The notes under the pieces: model-generated
Database searches by the model: none
What the model saw: the letters and a program-made list of their open reading frames with translations, nothing else
What the model was told of the DNA's origin: nothing
Position numbers and translations under genes: made by a program
In this document: positions 1 to 4,339 of the stretch, one piece after another
Position numbering within the stretch: the first letter of the stretch is position 1
Layout: every line of letters begins with the position of its first letter
Source of the DNA: Candidatus Woesearchaeota archaeon
Lineage (GTDB): Archaea > Nanobdellota > Nanobdellia > Woesearchaeales > GW2011-AR4
Length of the DNA stretch: 5,073 nt
Reading direction: 5' to 3'
Assembly: GCA_016185865.1 (NCBI GenBank)
Contig: JACPMU010000073.1
Location: 1-5,073, forward strand

Positions 1-81
1 AAAATGATGAAGCCATCTTGGCAACCCTGCCTTACTTATCAAACGCTTAACTTTATTTACTAACTTTTTTTCTTTTTCCAT
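1..81 (-). CDS. N-terminal fragment of a gene leaving the left edge; possible transposase
   Basis: Reading the minus strand from an ATG at 81-79 gives 27 uninterrupted codons to the window edge. The peptide starts MEKEKKLVNKVKRLISKAG and continues LPRWLHHF. A lysine-rich amphipathic helix followed by a GLPRWLHHF segment looks like a genuine protein start. An in-frame TAG lies 11 codons upstream with no other ATG between, so this ATG is the best start. From memory, similar N-termini occur in DDE transposases of DPANN archaea, but the catalytic part is outside the window, so this is only a suggestion. A TATA-like box lies about 50 nt upstream, and a 7-bp GC hairpin ends directly before the ATG. 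Chance openness over 27 codons cannot be excluded. Confidence 0.5.
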   Translation of the reverse strand, partial: MEKEKKLVNKVKRLISKAGLPRWLHHF

Positions 82-102
82 GGTGGGGCTGTACTCCCCA
101 CC
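82..102 (-). other. GC-rich hairpin abutting the start codon of the left-edge gene
   Basis: GGTGGGG (82-88) and CCCCACC (96-102) form a perfect 7-bp stem around a 7-nt loop. On the minus strand the stem ends at the base immediately before the ATG at 81. In RNA it would fill nearly the whole short leader and could hinder ribosome access. The GC-rich stretch stands out against AT-rich surroundings. Confidence 0.55.
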
Positions 103-104
103 CC

Positions 105-124
105 CAGCAGCCTAACGGCCGCTG
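105..124. repeat. Second imperfect inverted repeat, 8-bp arms with one mismatch
   Basis: CAGCAGCC (105-112) and GGCCGCTG (117-124) can pair with one A-C mismatch around a TAAC loop. It lies two bases from the neighbouring 82-102 hairpin. Two tandem GC-rich hairpins next to a putative transposase start could mark the end of a mobile element, but no partner end is visible here. Confidence 0.35.
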
Positions 125-128
125 TGGT

Positions 129-139
129 TAAATATTTTT
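129..139 (-). promoter_or_regulatory. TATA-like box for the left-edge minus-strand gene
   Basis: The minus strand reads AAAAATATTTA here, a good archaeal TATA-like sequence. Transcription would begin near 107, giving a leader of about 26 nt that consists mostly of the 82-102 hairpin. Assignment rests on spacing only. The same AT-rich stretch could be read as a box on the plus strand, but that would be too far from the gene at 235. Confidence 0.35.
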
Positions 140-201
140 AGATTTTGAACGCTGCCTATCAAAAAGTGGTAACTACTAATTAACAATTCTTCAAACACCA
201 A

Positions 202-211
202 AAATATAAAT
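202..211 (+). promoter_or_regulatory. TATA box of the phosphoribosyltransferase gene
   Basis: AAATATAAAT is centred about 28 nt before the ATG at 235. Archaeal transcription starts roughly 25 nt after the box centre, so the start would fall at or just before the ATG. The mRNA would be leaderless, consistent with the lack of any purine-rich ribosome binding site in the last 15 bases. Confidence 0.6.
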
Positions 212-234
212 AATTCAAAATAAACAGCATAATT

Positions 235-870
235 ATGCACTTCAAAAACCGTCATGAAGCTGGTATCAAATTAGCTGAACGATTAAAAAAGTACAAAGAC
301 AACAAAGAAGTTATTGTACTGGCAATTCCAAGAGGAGGCGTTGAAATCGGCTATGAGATTGCCAAATTCCTGAATGTTAAATTAGATATAATAGTAACCA
401 AAAAAATAGGGCTGCGGGGTGATGAGGAGTTTGCAATCGGCTCTGTAGGCCCTGATAAAAAAGTTGCGCTTAATGAAGAGACGATGAGGATTTATAATGT
501 GCACGAAGACTACATCAAGGAAAAAACAAGGGAAATTGGAAAAGAGATAGAAAGAATGTATAGGGCTTACAGGGGCAGATATGAATTGCCAAATATTAAA
601 AACAAGATTGTAATATTGACAGACGATGGGATTGCAACAGGATTTACAGCAAGAGCGGCAATAACCTATATCAAATCGCAAAATCCGAAAAAACTGGTCT
701 TGGCTGTGCCTGTTGCGCCTTCAGGCTTTGCAGGTGAAATAAAAAAGGAAGTTGAGCTTGTATGCCTTCACTCAACAAATTTATTTTCCTCAATAAGCCA
801 GTTTTACAGTGATTTTCCGCAGTTGACAGATGAGGAAGTAAAAAAATATCTCAAAGAAACAAGCAAATAA
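235..870 (+). CDS. Phosphoribosyltransferase (type I PRTase fold, COG1926-like)
   Basis: This 211-residue protein has the hallmarks of a type I phosphoribosyltransferase. Residues 126-140 (VILTDDGIATGFTAR) are the PRPP-binding loop with its paired acidic residues. IPRGGVEIG at 31-39 matches the pyrophosphate-binding loop. The segment KKIGLRGDEEFAIGSV (56-71) and a late YSDFPQLTDEEV motif (191-202) are typical of the predicted PRTase group often annotated as COG1926. These are soluble proteins of about 210-220 residues whose substrate base is usually not established, so a salvage role is only a family-level guess. The ATG at 235 fits a TATA box 28 nt upstream and a leaderless message. The gene converges on the EF-Tu-like gene, with 2 bp between stop codons. 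The family call is firm; the substrate is unknown. Confidence 0.9.
   Translation: MHFKNRHEAGIKLAERLKKYKDNKEVIVLAIPRGGVEIGYEIAKFLNVKLDIIVTKKIGLRGDEEFAIGSVGPDKKVALNEETMRIYNVHEDYIKEKTREIGKEIERMYRAYRGRYELPNIKNKIVILTDDGIATGFTARAAITYIKSQNPKKLVLAVPVAPSGFAGEIKKEVELVCLHSTNLFSSISQFYSDFPQLTDEEVKKYLKETSK
838..870 (-). terminator. Possible T-rich terminator of the EF-Tu-like gene, inside the facing gene's 3' end
   Basis: On the minus strand, directly after the EF-Tu-like stop codon, the sequence is T-rich, with a run of seven T (complement of 840-846) and TTATTTGCTTGTTTCTTT before it. Archaeal RNA polymerase can terminate at such U tracts without a hairpin. The Ts come from the lysine and glutamate codons at the end of the phosphoribosyltransferase gene. 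Confidence 0.35.
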
Positions 871-872
871 AG

Positions 873-1127
873 TCAGACTTCCTTATAAACAATATCATGC
901 TGCCTTACAGGCTCATTCACTTTCATGCCGATTGACTGGCCGGGCTCTGCAACCTGAATCTTGTCCTGCTCTATCTGCATCGAGCTTACTTTCTGCCTGA
1001 AATCAGTTGTGTGACCTTTTATGTGTAGTTCATCTCCAACCTTGATGCTGCCGTCTGTAACCTCGATCACAGCAACCCCTATTTTGGTAAAATAGTGGCT
1101 TACTTTTCCAACCTGCATTTCTTCCAT
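873..1127 (-). CDS. Stand-alone EF-Tu domain-II-like protein (translation elongation factor-like)
   Basis: From the ATG at 1127 the product is 84 residues. VGKVSHYFTKIGVAVIEVTDG (6-26), IKVGDELHIKGHTTDF (28-43), the KVSSMQIE segment (46-53) and a closing IGMKV...VRQHDIVY together form one beta-barrel domain like domain II of EF-Tu. No GTPase domain is attached. Such single-domain proteins occur in archaea and some bacteria and are annotated as elongation factor-like; their role is unproven and a link to RNA or ribosomes is inference. An upstream in-frame ATG at 1145 would give 90 residues, but it lies only about 17 nt from the TATA box centre, so ATG 1127 (or 1118) fits better. The gene follows the 181-residue gene and may also receive read-through from mdh. 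Confidence 0.85.
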   Translation of the reverse strand: MEEMQVGKVSHYFTKIGVAVIEVTDGSIKVGDELHIKGHTTDFRQKVSSMQIEQDKIQVAEPGQSIGMKVNEPVRQHDIVYKEV

Positions 1128-1157
1128 TATTGCCCCAAGAAGCATTGAAATTTAAGA

Positions 1158-1166
1158 GTATTTAAG
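1158..1166 (-). promoter_or_regulatory. TATA-like box for the EF-Tu-like gene
   Basis: The minus strand reads CTTAAATAC, centred near 1162, predicting transcription from about 1136, nine bases before the ATG at 1127. A second AT-rich candidate (CTTAAATTT on the minus strand, about 1147-1155) would place the start near 1125 and favour the ATG at 1118. Either argues against the longest ORF start at 1145. Confidence 0.4.
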
Positions 1167-1179
1167 TTTTGCGGTGATT

Positions 1180-1725
1180 TTATTGGTGAGGCTGAAGCAA
1201 CCTTTGCTGCTCAATTACATAATCATAGAATCCCCTAACTTCTGCTTTAGTTAGTCTAGAGCTATGCCTAAAGCTGACATTTCTAAAGTCACTATCTCTT
1301 CTTGAGAAGATTAACACATAATCCCACCTAGGGTCATTCCGCTGAAACGTTGGATTATTAGCGATAGTCCTAAGATTAAAATAACAAATATCAAAGTATT
1401 TATACCGTGCTGAATTATGCCCTACAGTTCCTTTAGCGGGAAAATCGCTTCTCAAAAGATAAGTGGTTTCACTCTGATACCTGTCCTTTTTTCCTCTTGG
1501 ATCAAAAGAAATTCTCAAGCCGTTAAGTCTGGAATAAGGCAATTGTATGGATTTTTCTGTGTAGTAGCCGCTCAGCAGCTTTCCGACTAGAGTTAGTGCT
1601 TCCGTATGCGGGATGCCAGAGATAAACCTGAGCAGTATGCCATTTTCAGCTCGTGTAATATCAATTTGATCTATTTTACCCGCAGCTTCAGCAACTTCTT
1701 GGCGCAATACTATTAATTCTAACAA
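1180..1725 (-). CDS. Unrecognised 181-residue protein, second gene of the mdh operon
   Basis: I do not recognise this protein. It starts at TTG (1725), read LLELIVLRQE if not converted to Met. The start is supported by a GAGGT Shine-Dalgarno-like motif six bases upstream and by in-frame stops just before it; no ATG is usable, since the nearby ATG runs into TAG after two codons. The product is soluble, without signal peptide or membrane segments. An N-terminal part (about 1-55) looks alpha/beta. The middle is rich in Arg, Tyr and Phe (LPYSRLNGLRISFDPRGKKD; RYKYFDICYFNLRT; DPRWDYVLIFSRRD), and a helical end (about 157-177) follows. Compared with its lysine-rich neighbours it is arginine-rich, though mostly with AGA/AGG codons. 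It begins 16 nt after the mdh stop codon, so cotranscription with mdh is likely. Confidence 0.75.
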   Translation of the reverse strand: MLELIVLRQEVAEAAGKIDQIDITRAENGILLRFISGIPHTEALTLVGKLLSGYYTEKSIQLPYSRLNGLRISFDPRGKKDRYQSETTYLLRSDFPAKGTVGHNSARYKYFDICYFNLRTIANNPTFQRNDPRWDYVLIFSRRDSDFRNVSFRHSSRLTKAEVRGFYDYVIEQQRLLQPHQ

Positions 1726-1730
1726 AGTGC

Positions 1731-1735
1731 TACCT
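1731..1735 (-). promoter_or_regulatory. Shine-Dalgarno-like site deciding a TTG start
   Basis: GAGGT on the minus strand is followed by six bases and then TTG at 1725. It lies in the 16-nt gap after mdh. It is the strongest ribosome-binding match in the window and explains how an internal gene with a weak start codon could be translated from the mdh transcript. Confidence 0.55.
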
Positions 1736-1741
1736 CATTAA

Positions 1742-2674
1742 TCATAAAAACTTCTCAGTCGCAGCAACCAAACTCTTGACATGCTCAACAGATTTCTGGA
1801 AAGCGGCTTTTTCCTCTGCATTTAATTTCAATTCAATCACTTTCTCGACTCCTTTTCTCCCCAGTTTCACAGGAACTCCGACAAAATATCCATTAACATC
1901 ATATTCAGAGTTGCAGTAGGCAGCGCATGGCAGTATTCTTTTCTTGTCTTTCAAAATCGCTTCGACCATTTCTGCAACAGCAGCGCCAGGGGCGTAAAAT
2001 GCAGAGCCTGTTTTCAGCAGGTTGACAATCTCTTCCCCTCCCTTTCTTGTCCTCTCTGCAAGCTCATGTATTTTTTCTTCAGGCAGCAACTCTGTTATCG
2101 GAATCCCGTTTACAGTTGAGTACCTTGGCAAAGGCACCATTGAATCACCATGGCCACCTAGCACAATGGCATCAACGTCCTCAACAGAGACTTCAAGCTC
2201 TTTTGCAATAAAAGTCCTAAAGCGAGTTGAATCAAGAATGCCTGCCATGCCCAAAACCCTGTGATGCGGAAATTTGCTCACTTTTGAAGCAGCGAAAACC
2301 ATTGCATCCAATGGGTTTGTAACAACTATTAAAATGCAATTTGGAGAGTATTTTGCAACATTTTGGGTTACTTCCTTGACAATTTTTGTGTTGATTGATA
2401 TCAGGTCATCCCTTGACATGCCAGGCTTCCTTGGCACTCCTGATGTTATGACCACAATGTCAGAATTCTTAGTTTCCTCATAATTATTTGTTCCTTTAAC
2501 ATCAACATCAAATCCCTCAACAGGAGCTGCTTCAAGCAAATCAAGAGACTTGCCCTGCGGCATTCCCTCAACAATGTCCAGCAATACAACATCCCCAAGC
2601 TCTTTAGAGGCAATCCAGTGCGCTGTTGTAGCTCCAACATTTCCCGCACCTATGATGCTTATTTTCGGGCGCAT
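1742..2674 (-). CDS. mdh: Malate dehydrogenase (LDH-like family)
   Basis: This enzyme interconverts malate and oxaloacetate with a nicotinamide cofactor in the cytoplasm. The 310-residue length is normal for the family. Residues 9-14 (GAGNVG) form the Rossmann glycine motif, and Asp33 after beta-2 points to NAD preference. GVPRKPGMSR (79-88) carries the substrate arginines; Arg82 rather than Gln marks malate over lactate specificity. Asn120 (VTNP), the Asp148/Arg151 pair (DSTR) and catalytic His175 (GGHGDSMVP) complete the active site. All expected residues are present, so it should be active. The ATG at 2674 lies 21 nt after an ATTTAAAAAC box, indicating a leaderless mRNA. It is divergent from the cupredoxin-like lipoprotein gene and is followed after 16 nt by the 181-residue unknown gene. 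Confidence 0.96.
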   Translation of the reverse strand: MRPKISIIGAGNVGATTAHWIASKELGDVVLLDIVEGMPQGKSLDLLEAAPVEGFDVDVKGTNNYEETKNSDIVVITSGVPRKPGMSRDDLISINTKIVKEVTQNVAKYSPNCILIVVTNPLDAMVFAASKVSKFPHHRVLGMAGILDSTRFRTFIAKELEVSVEDVDAIVLGGHGDSMVPLPRYSTVNGIPITELLPEEKIHELAERTRKGGEEIVNLLKTGSAFYAPGAAVAEMVEAILKDKKRILPCAAYCNSEYDVNGYFVGVPVKLGRKGVEKVIELKLNAEEKAAFQKSVEHVKSLVAATEKFL

Positions 2675-2695
2675 TTTTTAATGGATTTTTTGGTG

Positions 2696-2705
2696 GTTTT
2701 TAAAT
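2696..2705 (-). promoter_or_regulatory. TATA box of mdh
   Basis: The minus strand reads ATTTAAAAAC, ending 21 nt before the mdh ATG. Predicted transcription starts at about 2674, so the message would be leaderless. The same ten bases, with a similar upstream flank, precede trxB. Confidence 0.6.
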
Positions 2706-2732
2706 TATTTGTTTATGGGTAAAATCATAACC

Positions 2733-2740
2733 TTTAAATA
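2733..2740 (+). promoter_or_regulatory. TATA box of the cupredoxin-like lipoprotein gene
   Basis: TTTAAATA is centred near 2737, predicting transcription from about 2763 and a leader of roughly 19 nt. That leader contains GGGGGTAGGTTGA just before the ATG at 2782, a plausible weak Shine-Dalgarno region. Unlike its neighbours, this gene therefore seems to have a short leader. Confidence 0.5.
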
Positions 2741-2781
2741 TTGATTTGCTGTTCCAAGGCTGTAATTGGGGGTAGGTTGAA

Positions 2782-3174
2782 ATGAAAGCAATTTATGCTG
2801 TATTGATTATATCATTGTTTGTATTGTCAGCTTGTGCTGCTAATCAGCAGGTTGCAACTGCGCAACCATCAAAGGATACAGTTACAGCTCAAAAGACAAT
2901 TCAGCAAACTGTGCCTATTAAAAAGCAGGTAAGCATACTGGGAAAAGACGGATTTAACCCAAGACAGGTATCAATCAGCGCAGGCTCCTCAGTCACCTGG
3001 GTCAACAATGACAATATTGAATTAACATTGACTATTTTCAAAGACGGAAGCTTTTACAGGAACAGCGATATTATAGCTCCAGGCCAAAAGTTCGAATTGA
3101 CATTTCAAGAAAAAGGAACATACGAGTACTGGAGCGTTGCTTATGATGTTAAAGGTTATATTACAGTAAATTAG
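2782..3174 (+). CDS. Lipoprotein with a degenerate cupredoxin-like domain
   Basis: The 130-residue product begins with a hydrophobic signal (1-17) ending in a lipobox, LSAC, so Cys18 is the probable lipid-anchored residue and the protein is exported to the outer face of the membrane. A Gln/Thr/Ala-rich linker (about 19-46) follows. Residues 50-130 match the plastocyanin-type pattern: DGFNPRQVSISAGSSVTWVN (56-75), then IIAPGQKFELTF (97-108), then GTYEYWSVAYDVKGYITV (112-129). Aligned to the usual NxDxxxH and YxYxCxxHxxM patterns, the ligands His, Cys, His and Met are replaced by Leu81, Ser118, Tyr121 and Val123. Copper binding is therefore unlikely and the role is unknown. The fold call rests on motif spacing, and a related immunoglobulin-like beta-sandwich is possible. 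The gene has its own promoter and converges directly on trxB. Confidence 0.85.
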   Translation: MKAIYAVLIISLFVLSACAANQQVATAQPSKDTVTAQKTIQQTVPIKKQVSILGKDGFNPRQVSISAGSSVTWVNNDNIELTLTIFKDGSFYRNSDIIAPGQKFELTFQEKGTYEYWSVAYDVKGYITVN

Positions 3175-4161
3175 CTATTTATTTTTCTTCTTATTTTCAA
3201 CTTTGACCATTAAATCTTCGTTGCCAATCGGGCAGATAAATTCGTTTTCATTGACATAAGTATAGGCAGAATAGACAGCGGTAACCCCTTCGCTAACCCC
3301 AGTAATAGCCTGCTTGAAAACTGTGTCGCATACATCGCCTGCTGCAAAAAAGCCCGGAATGTTTGTTTTGGATTCCCTGTCAATCATTATTTCGCCTTTT
3401 TCATTTGTTTTCACTCCAATATCTTTTGCGAGCTGCGACAATGCAATATGCCCGATTGCAACAAAAACAGCGTCTAGCTTTAAAGTTGCGCTTCCATTAA
3501 CCTGCTTATCCAGCACAATGCCATTGACTATTTTATCCCCAATTATTTGCCTGCTGTTAACATTTGTTATTACTTCAATTTTTGTATTTTTAGCAACCCT
3601 GTCATTGTTAATTGGCTCTCCCCTTAGCTTATCGCCTCTTACAATTACATAAACTTTGCTAGCATATTGCGACATAAGCAATGCTTCTTTTGCAGCGCTA
3701 TCTCCTCCTCCAATAACTGCAGCAACCTTTCCTTTGTAGATAGCGCCATCGCACAAAGCGCAGTAATGCACGCCTTTGTTTGCAAATTCTTTTTCGCCCG
3801 GAATATTGAGTTTTCTCCATTCAGTGCCTGTTGCAAAAATAATTGTCTTGCTTTCATAAGTTTTGTTTTCATTTGTTTCAACAAAAAAGCAGCCGTGCTC
3901 AAGCCTTATCTTTGTTACTTTTTCCTCTGCTTTTTCAATTTTGTAGTCCTCTGCATGCTTTCTTAAATTGTCTGCCAGCTCCTGCCCCGTGAGCCTTATA
4001 AATCCGGGATAGTTTTCAACAACATCTGTCAATGCAATTGTGCCTCCTATGTTGTCGCCTATCATTAATGTTTTCATATTCAGCCTGCCGGCATACATGG
4101 CAGCCCCTAATCCGGCGCAACCAGCTCCTATAATGATTGTGTCATACGTATTATTCGGCAT
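3175..4161 (-). CDS. trxB: Thioredoxin reductase (FAD-dependent, CxxC)
   Basis: This flavoenzyme passes electrons from a reduced cofactor through FAD and a disulfide to thioredoxin-type proteins in the cytoplasm. Its 328 residues fit the low-molecular-weight class. GAGCAG (12-17) is the FAD glycine motif, with Cys15 in place of the usual Pro. CALC (134-137) is the redox-active CxxC. GGGDSA (151-156) is the second nucleotide motif, and AAGDVCD (273-279) is the C-terminal FAD signature. The NADPH-specificity HRRxxxR motif reads VRGDKLR (174-180), so the electron donor is uncertain. The lysine-rich tail (KKKNK) is unlikely to be catalytic. The ATG at 4161 lies 22 nt after an ATTTAAAAAC box, implying a leaderless mRNA. 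No thioredoxin gene is in the window. Its stop codon abuts that of the cupredoxin-like gene. Confidence 0.94.
   Translation of the reverse strand: MPNNTYDTIIIGAGCAGLGAAMYAGRLNMKTLMIGDNIGGTIALTDVVENYPGFIRLTGQELADNLRKHAEDYKIEKAEEKVTKIRLEHGCFFVETNENKTYESKTIIFATGTEWRKLNIPGEKEFANKGVHYCALCDGAIYKGKVAAVIGGGDSAAKEALLMSQYASKVYVIVRGDKLRGEPINNDRVAKNTKIEVITNVNSRQIIGDKIVNGIVLDKQVNGSATLKLDAVFVAIGHIALSQLAKDIGVKTNEKGEIMIDRESKTNIPGFFAAGDVCDTVFKQAITGVSEGVTAVYSAYTYVNENEFICPIGNEDLMVKVENKKKNK
3177..3198 (+). terminator. T-rich terminator of the cupredoxin-like gene
   Basis: Directly after the plus-strand stop, ATTTATTTTTCTTCTTATTT is strongly T-rich without a hairpin, the usual archaeal termination signal. The same bases on the minus strand encode the last trxB residues, ENKKKNK. 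Confidence 0.5.
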
Positions 4162-4183
4162 TTTAATATAAAGAATTCATGTT

Positions 4184-4193
4184 GTTTTTAAAT
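4184..4193 (-). promoter_or_regulatory. TATA box of trxB
   Basis: The minus strand reads ATTTAAAAAC, ending 22 nt before the trxB ATG, which predicts a start of transcription at about 4162 and a leaderless mRNA. It is identical to the mdh box, and the match extends upstream (4184-4204 against 2696-2716, 18 of 21 positions the same). Confidence 0.6.
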
Positions 4194-4231
4194 ATTTTGT
4201 TTAAGGATTAAAAATTTTAGATTTTTTCATT

Positions 4232-4249
4232 AAACATTTTGTGATGTTT
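4232..4249. repeat. Inverted repeat upstream of trxB, possible operator
   Basis: AAACAT (4232-4237) and ATGTTT (4244-4249) form a perfect 6-bp inverted repeat around TTTGTG, about 40 nt upstream of the trxB TATA box. It could bind a dimeric regulator, but a repeat this short is not rare in AT-rich DNA. A second TATA-like sequence (minus CTATAAAAAAC, 4245-4255) overlaps its right arm. Confidence 0.25.
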
Positions 4250-4320
4250 TTTATAGATGTGAATTTTATGTTTTATTGCCGTTTTCCTATATTTCCTAAT
4301 GCATTCATTTAATTAAATTT

Positions 4321-4339
4321 TTAAAAAACAATAATAAAA
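4321..4339 (-). terminator. T-rich terminator of the malic enzyme gene
   Basis: Immediately after the malic enzyme stop, the minus strand reads TTTTATTATTGTTTTTTAA. The T-tract begins at the first base past the stop codon and there is no clear hairpin, as expected for archaeal termination. The rest of the spacer (4162-4320) is very AT-rich and holds the trxB promoter but no gene I can support. Confidence 0.5.

Noticed and set aside
82..124. Structured tRNA or other standard ncRNA in the GC-rich patch
   Set aside because: No T-loop, anticodon arrangement or SRP/RNase P signature could be found; the two hairpins are better explained as a leader or element-end structure.
382..681. 99-codon minus-strand open frame rich in Cys, Phe and Tyr
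   Set aside because: It is antisense to the PRPP-binding region of the phosphoribosyltransferase; the Cys-rich look comes from the complement of Ala/Thr-rich coding sequence.
2022..2483. Two plus-strand open frames of 80 and 69 codons
   Set aside because: They overlap the active-site region of mdh on the other strand and have no credible start signals.
3314..3966. Plus-strand open frames of 112 and 99 codons
   Set aside because: Both are antisense shadows of trxB, whose FAD, CxxC and nucleotide motifs cover the same bases.
4232..4253. Hairpin followed by a T-run on the plus strand, resembling an intrinsic terminator
   Set aside because: No plus-strand gene lies upstream of it: 3175-4161 is occupied by trxB on the minus strand, and the cupredoxin-like gene already has its T-tract at 3177-3198.
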